Assembly (NCBI GenBank): GCA_031277885.1
Contig: JAITLM010000051.1
Location: forward strand, 1 to 41,455
Direction of reading: 5' to 3'
DNA length: 41,455 nucleotides
DNA from: Microbacterium sp.
Lineage (GTDB): Bacteria; Actinomycetota; Actinomycetes; Actinomycetales; Microbacteriaceae
The translations under genes and the position numbers were made by a program. The notes below the pieces were generated by a model, which had not been told where the DNA came from, did no database searches, and worked only from the letters and a program-made list of their open reading frames with translations. Positions 7,531-16,443 of the stretch are shown here, piece by piece. Numbering within the stretch: position 1 is the first letter of the stretch; every line of letters starts with the position of its first letter.

Positions 7531-8688
7531 TCAGCGCGGGGTGAGCCCCACCCGCAGGGGCGCCCCGGGGGCGGCCGCCTGCACGAGCGCGGCGTCGACC
7601 GCGGCGAGCGGATGCACGGCGCCCACGGCGTCGGCGAAGGGGTGCGCGCGACCGCGGCCGGCCATGAACGCGGCCGCGGCGTGCAGCTCGGCTCCCGTGT
7701 AGTTGTGCACCCCCGCCACGGTCACGAGCCCCCGCACGATGCGCTCGGCGTCGAGCGGCACCGGATCCGCGGGGAAGACGCTGCCCAGCAGCACCACGGC
7801 GCCGCCCACGTCGACCGCGTCCAGCGCCGCGCGCACCGCGTGCCCCGAGGCCTCGATCACGAGGTCGAACCCCTCCTCCGCGACGTCGTCCGGGGCGATC
7901 GCGGTGAGCGCGAACCGCTCGGCGAACGCACGCCGGGCAGGGTCCGGATCAACGATCTGCACGCGCCCGCCCAGCTCCGCGGCGATCACCGCCGCCGTGA
8001 GCCCGACGAGTCCCGCGCCCAGCACGAGCACCCGTTCGCACGCGAGCACCTCCGCGTCCTCGCCGGCGGAGGGGGACGGATCCGGCACCCCGCGGCCTCG
8101 AAGCACCGCCCCGCGCGCGACCCCGGCCCAGGCGGTCGCCGTGGCGCACGAGACCGGCGCGAGCGCGGCGGCCGGCAGCGCCTCCGGCACGCGCACGATC
8201 CCGGTGCCCGCGCGCAGGTGCACGTGCCCGGCGAAACCGCCGGTGAGCTCCCACCGCGGCTCGATGCGCGCATGCCCGTACTTCGCGAGCTGCCGGCATT
8301 TCTGCGTGCGCCCCGCGAGGCACCGGTCGCAGTGTCCGCACGAGACCGTGACCGACCAGACCACGCGGTCGCCGATGTGCAGCGCCGCGCCGTCGACCGC
8401 GCGGGCGCCCTCGTCGCCGATCGCGATGATCCGGCCCACGCTCTCGTGCCCGAGCACGAGGGGCGTCGGCGCGTGCCGGCGGCCCTGCACGGTGTGGATG
8501 TCGGATCCGCAGATCGTGGACATCTCCACCGCGACCAGCACGTCGTGCGGGGCGAGGGCGACGCCCGGTACGGCGAGCACCTCGTGCGGGAGCCCGACGC
8601 CGAGCCAGGCCATCGCGACGGCGGCGGGCCGCAGCGGCACGTCGTGCCGGTGCACCTCTTCTGCGGGGCGGACCAGCGCCGCGCGCAT
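7531..8688 (-). CDS. Phosphonate-locus zinc-binding alcohol dehydrogenase (HpnZ-like), 385 aa
   Basis: A medium-chain zinc dehydrogenase. Catalytic zinc ligands are visible in STICGSDIH and LVLGHESVG, structural zinc cysteines in SCGHCDRCLAGRTQKC, and the NAD(P)-binding motif in VLVLGAGLVGLTAAV. The segment between the two lobes carries an unusual Pro/Ser/Asp-rich insertion (about residues 202-220). The ATG at 8688 was chosen because it lies one base after the stop of the upstream HAD gene. An operon position after phnDCE, an FAD oxidoreductase and a phosphonatase-like hydrolase matches the phosphonate-associated dehydrogenase family TIGR03366. It may act on an aldehyde or alcohol produced in phosphonate breakdown; the true substrate is not established. 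Confidence 0.85.
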   Translation of the reverse strand: MRAALVRPAEEVHRHDVPLRPAAVAMAWLGVGLPHEVLAVPGVALAPHDVLVAVEMSTICGSDIHTVQGRRHAPTPLVLGHESVGRIIAIGDEGARAVDGAALHIGDRVVWSVTVSCGHCDRCLAGRTQKCRQLAKYGHARIEPRWELTGGFAGHVHLRAGTGIVRVPEALPAAALAPVSCATATAWAGVARGAVLRGRGVPDPSPSAGEDAEVLACERVLVLGAGLVGLTAAVIAAELGGRVQIVDPDPARRAFAERFALTAIAPDDVAEEGFDLVIEASGHAVRAALDAVDVGGAVVLLGSVFPADPVPLDAERIVRGLVTVAGVHNYTGAELHAAAAFMAGRGRAHPFADAVGAVHPLAAVDAALVQAAAPGAPLRVGLTPR

Positions 8689-8689
8689 G

Positions 8690-9412
8690 TCAGTCGGCCG
8701 CGATCGGCGCGAGAGCCGGGACGAGGCCGCGCTCGGCGAGCGCGCCGAGAAGGGCGGTGACGTCGGGCAGCACGGCATCGGGATCGGCGGTCTCGAGCGC
8801 GACCGCGTCGTGCGCGCCGCTCAGCACGCCCGCGACGAAGCCGGCGCCGGCCCTGCGACCCGACTGCACGTCGCTGACGGTGTCGCCGGCGACCGCGACC
8901 GCGTGCACCGAGGAGGCGCCTGCGCGCAGCAGCGCGGTGAGCACGAGGTCGGGGGCGGGGCGCCCGCGACCGGCGTCGACCGGGCTCAGCACGCCGTCGA
9001 CGAGGTCCCGCCAGCCCAGGGCGTCCAGGATCGCGTCGCGCGTGACCGGGGCGAACCCGGTCGTCAGCCAGACCTTCAGGCCCGCGGCCCGCAGGGCGCG
9101 GATGGCGTCTGCCGCGCCGGGGATCTCGGTCGCCCCCTGCTCGGCCACGATCTCGGCGTAGGCGGCCTCGAACTGCGCCGTGGCGCGCTCCGCCGCCTCG
9201 ACGTCGCCCTCGGCGAGGTGCGTGAAGACGTCGATCTTGGACTGCCCCATGGTGTCGCGCACGTACTGCAGCGCCTCGTCCCAGCCGATCCGCGCGGCCA
9301 CGCCGGTGCGCTCGGCCGCGCGCTGGAACGCCTGCTCCACGATGCCGTCGTCGAGCACGGTGGTTCCTGCCATGTCGAGCACGACCAGTTCGATCGGGGT
9401 GTGCGGGTTCAT
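8690..9412 (-). CDS. Phosphonatase-like HAD hydrolase, 240 aa
   Basis: A HAD-superfamily enzyme expected to cleave phosphonoacetaldehyde or a close relative into an aldehyde and phosphate. Motif I reads DMAGTT, with nucleophile Asp13 and Ala15 in place of the usual second Asp, as in PhnX. The cap contains MGQSK with Lys59 placed like the Schiff-base lysine of phosphonatase. Motif II is TTGFAPVTRDAI and motif IV is VAGDTVSDVQSGRRAGAG. It resembles TIGR03351 more than classical PhnX. The start overlaps the upstream FAD gene by four bases (ATGA), and the stop lies one base before the dehydrogenase start, so the three are translationally coupled. Confidence 0.85.
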   Translation of the reverse strand: MNPHTPIELVVLDMAGTTVLDDGIVEQAFQRAAERTGVAARIGWDEALQYVRDTMGQSKIDVFTHLAEGDVEAAERATAQFEAAYAEIVAEQGATEIPGAADAIRALRAAGLKVWLTTGFAPVTRDAILDALGWRDLVDGVLSPVDAGRGRPAPDLVLTALLRAGASSVHAVAVAGDTVSDVQSGRRAGAGFVAGVLSGAHDAVALETADPDAVLPDVTALLGALAERGLVPALAPIAAD

Positions 9413-10689
9413 GCGTTCTCCTCCTGTGCGATGCCGCCGACGATGGCGGTCGTTCCTGCGCCGCCGGCGATGGCGGGTGTCTGTGCTCCGTCCGCGACGG
9501 ACGCGTCGGCGTCCGCGGATCCGGATCCGGATCCGGATCCGCCCCAGCCGAAGACGCGGGTGGTCTCGAGCTCGGCGAGGCCGAGTCCCGTGGTCATGCC
9601 GATACCGGTGGTCGCGGCGAGCGCGAGCACGCGCGGCGCGACCTCCTCGATGAGGAACTCCTCGCCCGCGGCGGCGTACACGCCCTGCCAGCGTTCGAGC
9701 ACGCGCATCCCACCGACGTCGAAGAGCTCGCGCGCCTCGGCGAGGAACGCGTCGAACGCGGCCTCGGGCTGGAACGGCTCCGGCTGCACGGCCTTGTGGT
9801 GCGAGTCGCCGAGCAGCATCGTCCCGTCGGGCAGCTGCGTGTACATCTGGTTCAGATCGAGCGCGGCCAGCTCCGGGCGCTCGGCGTGCAGCCGCTCGCG
9901 GAGCGCCGTCGCGGTGCCCAGGCCGGCGAACCGGCGGTAGCGCACGAGCGACCAGCCGGTGAGCAGCGGCGCCTGCAGCGGCGAGCGCAGATCGGCCGAG
10001 ACGCGCATCATGTCGAGAGCGCAGCGGATCACGCCCGCACGCTCGGCGAGCGCGGGAAGCAGCTGGTCGACGTCGTGGTTCACGGCCACGACCACGTCGT
10101 CCGCCGCGATGTCGCCGCGGGTCGTGCGCACGAGCCCCGTCTCGACCGCGGTGACCGCGGTGCGGAAGCGGAACTCCACGCCGAGCGCCGCGAGGTGCCG
10201 CACGATCGCTCCGGCGGCCTCCCGCGGATTCACCTGCAGGTCGCCGGCCACGAGCGCGCCGCCGTGCACGACCTCCGGACGGACCGGGGCGAGCTCGGTC
10301 ACCGCGGAGGGAGAGAGAAGGCGGATCCCGCCGTCCTCGCCCTCGGCCCCTGCGGCCTCCTCGAGGAGCGCCCGCTCGTCCTCCGCCCTGGCGACGACGA
10401 GCGTGCCGCTCTCGCGCACCCAGAATCCGGTCTCGGCGGCGAGGCGGAGCCAGATCCCGCGGGACGCCTCGCCGTAGGCACGCGCCGCGCCGTCCTGCGC
10501 GCCGATGCAGAGATGTCCGAAGTTGCGGATCGTCGCGCCCACGGGCCGGTCGGTGCGGTCCACGACCACGACGCGCAGCCCTCGTCGCACGGCCGCGTAC
10601 GCCGCGCCGAGGCCGACGATGCCGGATCCGACGATCGCGACGTCGAACCTGTCGTCCGGAGAAGCGGTCATCGCCTTCCCTTCCGTCAT
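9409..10689 (-). CDS. FAD-dependent oxidoreductase of the phosphonate locus (HpnW-like), about 420-426 aa
   Basis: A DAO-type flavoprotein with the dinucleotide-binding motif VAIVGSGIVGLGAAYAAVRRGLRV near the N-terminus and the C-terminal FAD segment TTGIGMTTGLGLAELETTR. It resembles TIGR03364, found next to phosphonatase genes. Family members have been proposed to oxidise 2-aminoethylphosphonate or its N-methyl form to phosphonoacetaldehyde, which would feed the next gene. Two starts are possible: ATG 10689 overlaps the phnE stop (ATGA) with GGAGG upstream, and ATG 10671 has GGAAGGG six bases upstream. About 45 residues after the catalytic domain are Gly/Ser/Ala-rich and look disordered; part is encoded by four tandem GGATCC units. 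Confidence 0.85.
   Translation of the reverse strand: MTEGKAMTASPDDRFDVAIVGSGIVGLGAAYAAVRRGLRVVVVDRTDRPVGATIRNFGHLCIGAQDGAARAYGEASRGIWLRLAAETGFWVRESGTLVVARAEDERALLEEAAGAEGEDGGIRLLSPSAVTELAPVRPEVVHGGALVAGDLQVNPREAAGAIVRHLAALGVEFRFRTAVTAVETGLVRTTRGDIAADDVVVAVNHDVDQLLPALAERAGVIRCALDMMRVSADLRSPLQAPLLTGWSLVRYRRFAGLGTATALRERLHAERPELAALDLNQMYTQLPDGTMLLGDSHHKAVQPEPFQPEAAFDAFLAEARELFDVGGMRVLERWQGVYAAAGEEFLIEEVAPRVLALAATTGIGMTTGLGLAELETTRVFGWGGSGSGSGSADADASVADGAQTPAIAGGAGTTAIVGGIAQEENA
9517..9540. repeat. Tandem GGATCC hexamer, four units
   Basis: Four perfect head-to-tail copies of the hexamer GGATCC encode a Gly-Ser run in the C-terminal tail of the FAD oxidoreductase. Such a run can change length by slippage in six-base steps without shifting the frame. 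Confidence 0.85.
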
Positions 10690-12442
10690 CGGAAAACCCT
10701 CCGCATCCACATCGCGAGCCCCTCGACCACGAGCACCGTGGCGAGGATCATCAGCACGATCGCCGTCACGACCTCGTAGCGCGAGCCCTGCCCGGCGTTC
10801 AGCAGGTAGTAGCCCACACCGCCGCCGCCGACGATGCCGAGGATCGTCGCCGCGCGGATGTTCGTGTCGAGCATGTAGAAGCTGTGCCCGATGAGCGCGC
10901 GCGTGCCCTGCGGCACGGTCGCGGAGGCATAGGTCTGGATCCGGGTGGCGCCGACCGCGCGCAGAGCGCGCTCCGGGCCGCGGTCGACCTCTTCGAAAGA
11001 GTCCGCGACGAGCTTGCCCAGCAGGCCGATCCCGCCGATCGCGAGGGCCACGATGCCCGCGGTCGGACCGAGGCCGGTGACCACGATGAGCACGATCGCG
11101 AGGATGAGCTCCGGAATGCCGCGGATGCCGACGAGCAGGAACCGGGCGATGCCGCGCACCGTGCCGTTCGGGGCGACGTTGCGGGCCGCGAAGGAGCCAA
11201 GCAGGAGCGAGGGCAGCAGCGTCAGCACGGTGGCGGCGAGCGCGATCGCGATCGTGTCCCGCATGGCGCCGAGCATGACGGAGGCGTCGTAGTTGCCGAA
11301 GTCGGGCGGCCAGAACTTCGCGGCGGTCTCCGGGATCTTCGCCCACACCGTGAGGAGGTCGCTCCACTGGATCTGGCAGACGAGGAGGCTGCCGATCACG
11401 ATCGCGACCGCGATCCAGCCGGCGATCGTGTTGCGGCGGCGCTCGCGCGTCCACGGGCGGCGCACGGCCGCGGCGGGAGAGGCCGCCCATGCCGGCTTCG
11501 CGGCGCCGGTGGCCAGCGCGATGCCAGCTCCGGCGGTGCCCGTCGCCGCGTCGGTGCGGCGGAGGCGCGGGTGCAGGATCCGGTCGATCCAGGAGCGCGT
11601 CTGCGCGGTCTCGCCGAGCATCGCGCCGCGCACGGCGCTCGAGACGATCTCCATGACGACGCAGAGCACGAAGATCACCAGGGCGATCCCGAGGCCTCGG
11701 CCGTAGTTGAGCGCCTTGAACGCGTAGGACATCTCCAGGCCGAGGCCCGCGACGCCGACGTAGCCGAGCACGACGCTGCCGCGCAGGTTGATGTCGTTGC
11801 GGTGCAGCACGGTCGCCACCCAGCTGGGCAGCACCTGCGGCAGCACGCCCGCGGTGAACTGCTGCAGCTTGGTGCCTCCCGCGGCGCGGATCGCGAGACG
11901 CGGGCCCTCGTCGATCTGCTCGATCGCGTCGGCGAACATCTTCGAGATCATGCCGATCGAGTGGATCCCGATCGCGAGGATGCCGGGCAGCGTGCCCAGC
12001 GAGAACATGAGCACGAACGCCATGGCGAGCACGACGTCCGGGATCGAACGGGTGAGCACGCCGATGAACCGGGCGATCCCGCGCCAGACGGGTCCCGGCG
12101 TGGTGTTCGCGGCGGCGAGGTAGGCGATCGGCACCGAGAGCACGGCGGCGACGAGGGTGCCGACGAGCACCAGGCCCACGGTGAGCGCGATCAGCCAGAG
12201 CAGGTCGAGCGGCGCGGGGAACGTGAGCGCCCCCACCCGGGTCATGAAGCGCTGCGCGTTGCCCCAGCTCTGGAAGACGCCGGCGAGCGAGAAGCCGCTC
12301 TGCACGAGCGAGGCGATGCCGAGCCCGACGAGCACGATGAGCGTGAGCGAGGCCGCGATGCGCTCGGGCGAGACCCGGTGCTTCGGCGCGCGGGAGAGGA
12401 GGCCGCCGACGTAGCCCTCGCGGCGGGGCGCCGCGACGACCG

Positions 12443-12446
<4 letters not shown>
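10686..12446 (-). CDS. phnE: Phosphonate ABC transporter permease, two PhnE domains fused (586 aa)
   Basis: Two PhnE-type permease modules in one chain. The first covers about residues 25-285, with the coupling segment IEQIDEGPRLAIRAAGGTKLQQF. The second covers about 320-586, with SFEEVDRGPERALRAVGATRIQTY. They are joined by an Ala/Thr-rich linker and each has about six hydrophobic segments. The GTG start (12446) overlaps the phnC stop as GTGA. A single protein thus replaces the PhnE1/PhnE2 pair or PhnE homodimer. It would pass phosphonates delivered by PhnD through the membrane, powered by PhnC. No frameshift or internal start is needed to explain the length. Confidence 0.92.
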
Positions 12447-13351
<905 letters not shown>

Positions 13352-13401
13352 GTGTTTGCGCTCCTGGTTGTGACGGGTCGTTGCGCGAGAAACCAGATCC
13401 G

Positions 13402-13436
13402 GCATGAGACACCACGGCTGCCGTGGTGTCTCATGC
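13402..13436. terminator. Near-perfect 35-bp palindrome between phnD and phnC
   Basis: Arms GCATGAGACACCACGGC and GCCGTGGTGTCTCATGC (17 bases each) surround one base. A further GTGGTGTCTC copy in direct orientation lies just to its right (13443-13452). The hairpin could end part of the phnD transcripts, protect the phnD mRNA 3' end, or be an operator; position and symmetry do not decide between these. Confidence 0.6.
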
Positions 13437-13456
13437 GGGGAGTGGTGTCTCGCAAG

Positions 13457-13488
13457 CCGGGGCCGCCGGCGCGTGCCGCCGGCCCCGG
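13457..13488 (-). terminator. GC-rich hairpin directly after phnD
   Basis: Outer arms CCGGGGCCG and CGGCCCCGG and inner arms CGGC and GCCG, with a single C-C mismatch between them, surround a four-base loop. It begins 14 bases after the phnD stop. Together with the next palindrome it forms a tandem hairpin inside the transport operon. Confidence 0.65.
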
Positions 13489-13502
13489 TGTGATCGGTCA
13501 GA

Positions 13503-14429
13503 TCACTTCTTGCACTGATCGGCCTTGGTCTTGTCGCAGATGTCGCGGATGATGTCGTAGTACTTGTCATCGACCGGCTTGGTCGCGTAGAACGTCGCCT
13601 TGAACGCGTCGCTGTCCGCGTTCTTGACGCCCGCCTTCACGATGTCGTCGATCGTGATCTCCTTGAGCGCGGTCACGACCTTGTCGGAGGTCTCCTTCGG
13701 CAGGACCGAGCTGTAGACCAGCGGGGCGCCGGGGACCATCGTCTTGTCGACGACGGTGACCTTGTCGCTCTTGGCGACCTCGCTGTCCTCGGCGAAGCCG
13801 GCCTCGCACTCCTTGCCCTCGCCGACCTTCTGCACGCTGACGTCGTGCTTGCCCGCGAAGACCGGGGTGACGCCCGTCTTGGGGTCGATGCCGTCCTTCA
13901 GGAGGTTGTAGCTCGGGAAGAGGTAGCCCGAGGTCGAGGACGGGTCCACGAAGCAGACCTTCTTGCCCTTGAAGTCCTTGATCGAGGTGATCGAGGATCC
14001 CTTCGGCACGATCGCCTCGGAGTAGTAGCCCGGCTCCTGGCCCTGCTTGGTGACGATCGAGGAGATCGGGGTCAGCTTGGCGCCGGCGTTGGTGGCGGTG
14101 ATGTAGGTGAAGCCGGAGAACGAGGCGACGTCGACCTTGCCGGCGACGGCGGCCTCGATGAGCGCGGCGTAGTCGGTCGACTCGTGGTACTCGACCTTCT
14201 TGCCGGTCTCCTTGGCGAGGTAGTCCATGAGCGGCTGGTAGTTGGTCTGGGTGTCGACCGAGTCGGGCACGACGCCGAAGACGAGGGTGTTCGCGTCGAC
14301 GGCGTAGCCGCCGTTCGCGGCAGCGGGCGCGTCGGTGCCGGTGGCGGCACCGGCGGTGCCGGAACACGCGGCCAGGCCGAGGGCGAGCACGGCGGCGCCG
14401 GCTGCGACGGTGAGAGCGCGAAGCTTCAT
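13503..14429 (-). CDS. phnD: Phosphonate ABC transporter substrate-binding lipoprotein (308 aa)
   Basis: A binding protein anchored to the outer face of the membrane. The signal sequence ends in a lipobox (LGLAAC, Cys near residue 20), followed by a short Ala/Thr-rich linker. The mature part has PhnD-type features: LVFGVVPDSVDTQTNYQPLMDYL, an Asp/Tyr-rich ESTDYAALIEAAVAGKVDVASF, and VCFVDPSSTSGYLFP. ATG 14429 has an AAAGG-like site; an upstream in-frame start is rejected because it would bury the signal peptide. It is the first gene of the phn operon, divergent from gntR, and is preceded by PHO-box-like repeats. The family binds 2-aminoethylphosphonate and other phosphonates, sometimes phosphite; the ligand here is not proven. 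Confidence 0.93.
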   Translation of the reverse strand: MKLRALTVAAGAAVLALGLAACSGTAGAATGTDAPAAANGGYAVDANTLVFGVVPDSVDTQTNYQPLMDYLAKETGKKVEYHESTDYAALIEAAVAGKVDVASFSGFTYITATNAGAKLTPISSIVTKQGQEPGYYSEAIVPKGSSITSIKDFKGKKVCFVDPSSTSGYLFPSYNLLKDGIDPKTGVTPVFAGKHDVSVQKVGEGKECEAGFAEDSEVAKSDKVTVVDKTMVPGAPLVYSSVLPKETSDKVVTALKEITIDDIVKAGVKNADSDAFKATFYATKPVDDKYYDIIRDICDKTKADQCKK

Positions 14430-14495
14430 GAGGACCTTTCGGGTTTCAGGTGCGGAGGGAATCCTCGAAGACTCTCTCAAGCCCGCGGTCGAGAT

Positions 14496-14504
14496 GTATA
14501 CCTA
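14496..14504. promoter_or_regulatory. Putative GntR operator copy 1, overlapping the phnD promoter
   Basis: GTATACCTA. On the minus strand it reads TAGGTATAC and forms an AT-rich -10-like region for phnD. A second copy differing by one base lies at 14594-14602 over the gntR promoter. Binding by the adjacent HutC-type regulator is inferred. Confidence 0.4.
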
Positions 14505-14514
14505 ACTCGGCACT

Positions 14515-14536
14515 GTTCCCCGACTGTTCACCCGAG
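14515..14536 (+). promoter_or_regulatory. PHO-box-like pair of 11-bp direct repeats, plus strand
   Basis: Two adjacent units, GTTCCCCGACT and GTTCACCCGAG, have GTTC spaced exactly 11 bases apart. The second matches the actinobacterial (Streptomyces) PhoP repeat consensus G(G/T)TCAYYYR(G/C)G at 10 of 11 positions, the first at 8. It faces gntR. Confidence 0.5.
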
Positions 14537-14541
14537 CTTCG

Positions 14542-14563
14542 CCTGAATGAACACCACAGGAAC
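14542..14563 (-). promoter_or_regulatory. PHO-box-like pair of 11-bp direct repeats, minus strand
   Basis: Read on the minus strand, the units are GTTCCTGTGGT and GTTCATTCAGG, again with exactly 11-base spacing. The second unit fits the PhoP consensus at all 11 positions. It faces phnD and mirrors the plus-strand pair across a five-base gap. Confidence 0.5.
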
Positions 14564-14591
14564 AGGGGTGCGCCCGAAGGAAGCGACGAAG

Positions 14592-14602
14592 TAGTATGCC
14601 TA
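14592..14602 (+). promoter_or_regulatory. gntR promoter -10 box with putative GntR operator copy 2
   Basis: TAGTAT (14592-14597) lies six bases before the GTG start and is overlapped by GTATGCCTA (14594-14602), the second copy of the motif found in the phnD promoter. There is no usable ribosome binding site, so the transcript is probably leaderless and autorepressed. Confidence 0.45.
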
Positions 14603-14603
14603 T

Positions 14604-15350
14604 GTGCCCGAGGTTGTCTACACCCAGATCGCCGACGATCTGCGCGCCAGGATCACGGCGGGCCGGTTGCGCCCGGGAGACGCCGTGCCGACGGAGGCCG
14701 AGCTCGCGGAGCGCTGGAGCACCTCGCGCGGTCCGATCCGCAACGCCCTCGCCGCCCTCCGCGCCGAGGGCCTCATCGAGACCGCCCGCGGGCGGCCCGC
14801 GCGCGTCGTCGAGCGCAAGGCCACCCAGGCCGTCGACGTGTCCGTGCCGTTCACGCGCTGGGCGCGCGAGCTGGGCGCCCGGCCCGGCGCCCGCACGCAG
14901 GAGCTGAGCCTGCGTCGCGCGGGTGCCGAGAAGGCGCAGGCCCTCGGCGTGGATCCCGGCGACACGATCGTGAGCGTCGTCCGGCTGCGCTTCCTCGACG
15001 ACCGCCCGACGATGCTGGAGCGGCTGTTCTACACCGAGGAGGTCGGCCGCCTGCTGTTCGCGATCGACACCGATGCCGTCTCGATCACCGAGTTCCTGGG
15101 CTCGCAGGGTCACCCGATCGTGGGCCTGCAGCACGAGATCGACGCGGTCGCCGCCGACGAGCAGGACGCGGCGCTGCTGCAGGTGCCGCAGGGCACCCCG
15201 ATCCTCCGCCTCAGCCGCACCTCCCGCGGCGCCGACGGCCGCGTCTTCGAGGCCAGCGAGGACCGCTACCTCTCCAGCATCGTGCGCTTCACGGTCTCCG
15301 GATCCGGCATCTCCCCCGACGGCCAGTACCTCCGCGCGGTGGGCGGCTGA
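14604..15350 (+). CDS. GntR-family regulator, HutC/PhnF type (248 aa)
   Basis: The N-terminal winged helix covers about residues 5-70 (YTQIADDLRARITAGRLRPGDAVPTEAELAERW, then STSRGPIRNALAALRAEGLI). A UTRA effector domain follows (about 90-240) with the typical LRLSRTSRGADGRVFEASEDRYL. The GTG at 14604 is the first start after an in-frame TAG, so the N-terminus is well fixed. It is divergent from the phnDCE operon and most likely controls it in response to a phosphonate or intermediate, in addition to any PhoP input. It may also regulate itself through the GTATRCCTA motif. Confidence 0.9.
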   Translation: MPEVVYTQIADDLRARITAGRLRPGDAVPTEAELAERWSTSRGPIRNALAALRAEGLIETARGRPARVVERKATQAVDVSVPFTRWARELGARPGARTQELSLRRAGAEKAQALGVDPGDTIVSVVRLRFLDDRPTMLERLFYTEEVGRLLFAIDTDAVSITEFLGSQGHPIVGLQHEIDAVAADEQDAALLQVPQGTPILRLSRTSRGADGRVFEASEDRYLSSIVRFTVSGSGISPDGQYLRAVGG

Positions 15351-15409
15351 GGCCGGCCGGATCCGCCCCGGGGCCCGTCGGGCGCCCGAGCGCACCGAAC
15401 GGGCCTCGC

Positions 15410-16294
15410 TCACACCGCGAGCAGCGCGATCCCGGCGACGACCACCGCGGCGGCGCCGACCCGCCAGACCGGGCGGCCCTCGCGCAGCACGAACGCGCCG
15501 AACAGGCTGACCAGCACCACGCTCACCTCCCGCAGCGGCGCGACGAGCGCGACGGGGGCGATCGTGATCGCCTGCAGCACGAGGATGTACGACAGCGGCG
15601 ACAGGATCCCGAAGGCCACGATCCGGCGCCACTCGGTGCGCCACAGCGCCGCGGCGGCGGCCCACCGGCGGCGCATCGCGGCGGAGTAGTAGACCGCCTG
15701 CATGCCGGCGGTGCCGACCATGAACGCGACCGGGGAGAGCGAGAACGAGCGCACGACGAACGCGTCCCAGATCGTGTAGAGCGCGATCGCGACGCCGGTG
15801 AGCACGCCGAAGAGCAGCCCGGGATCGATCCGCCGGCGATCGCGGGACACGGCGTCCAGGCGCACCGCCCCCGCCCGGTCCACGAACCCGATCGCGACGA
15901 TGCCGACGATGACCACCGCCACCCCGGCCAGAGCGAGCGGCGAGGGGCGCTCACCGAACAGCAGCATCGCGATGATGACCGACAGGAACGGACCCGTGCC
16001 GCGCGCGGTCGCATAGACCGTGGACAGGTTGCCGACGCGGTAACCGTGCTGCAGCACGGCCATGTAGGCCACGTGGAGCACGCTCGAGACGAGCACGCCG
16101 AGGGCGAAGCCGCCGATGTCGTCGGTTCCGAGGCCACCCGTGAACGGCACCGCTCCGATCCAGAGGACCGTGCTCGCGACGGCGCCCCACCAGAGGAACG
16201 GGAGCCCCGCCCGGCTGATGCCGTGCGCGAGCACGTTCCAGCCCGCGTGCGCGACGGCGGCGGAGAAGACGAGGACGAATGCGAGAAGAGACAT
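15410..16294 (-). CDS. EamA/DMT-family transporter behind a ykkC-type riboswitch (294 aa)
   Basis: About ten hydrophobic helices in two EamA repeats (roughly residues 1-140 and 150-290). The N-terminus MSLLAFVLVFSAAVAHAGWN is typical of this DMT subfamily. The ATG at 16294 was chosen over an upstream in-frame start because it has GAAGG five bases upstream and because the earlier start lies inside a structured RNA leader. The leader resembles the guanidine-I riboswitch, whose usual targets include small SMR guanidinium exporters of the same superfamily. Guanidinium or a related cation is therefore the best guess for the substrate. It lies 149 bases after a DJ-1/PfpI gene on the same strand and converges with gntR. 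Confidence 0.87.
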   Translation of the reverse strand: MSLLAFVLVFSAAVAHAGWNVLAHGISRAGLPFLWWGAVASTVLWIGAVPFTGGLGTDDIGGFALGVLVSSVLHVAYMAVLQHGYRVGNLSTVYATARGTGPFLSVIIAMLLFGERPSPLALAGVAVVIVGIVAIGFVDRAGAVRLDAVSRDRRRIDPGLLFGVLTGVAIALYTIWDAFVVRSFSLSPVAFMVGTAGMQAVYYSAAMRRRWAAAAALWRTEWRRIVAFGILSPLSYILVLQAITIAPVALVAPLREVSVVLVSLFGAFVLREGRPVWRVGAAAVVVAGIALLAV

Positions 16295-16295
16295 G

Positions 16296-16335
16296 GGAAC
16301 CTTCGGTCCGTCGCGGGCGCGACGGACGTGGTTCC
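16296..16335 (-). promoter_or_regulatory. Expression-platform hairpin covering the ribosome binding site
   Basis: In the minus strand, GGAACC pairs with GGTTCC (outer arms 16330-16335 and 16296-16301), enclosing GTCCGTCGCG and CGCGACGGAC (16306-16327). The outer 3' arm ends one base before the ATG and overlaps the Shine-Dalgarno GAAGG, so folding would block translation or stop transcription. Confidence 0.5.
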
Positions 16336-16440
16336 TCCAGGCTTTTGTCCGTTCAGATGACGTCGGACCCACGAAGGCCCGACGTGGCGCCGCTCGGACC
16401 AGTCGGGCGGACCCCGGAACCCTAGGCGCTGTCGGACCTC
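16336..16440 (-). ncRNA. ykkC-yxkD leader, probable guanidine-I riboswitch
   Basis: The minus-strand leader contains, in order, the conserved blocks CCTAGGGTTCCGG (16414-16426), ACTGGTCCGAGCGG (16390-16403), a variable hairpin built on CGTCGGGCC and GGTCCGACG, and ACGGACAAAAGCCTGGAG (16336-16353). These are hallmark segments of the ykkC family, and GTCCG near the 5' end can pair with CGGAC near the 3' end to close the aptamer. The downstream gene is a transporter, which fits the guanidine class. The ppGpp and PRPP classes share much of this scaffold and cannot be excluded by eye. Confidence 0.75.
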
Positions 16441-16443
16441 AGC

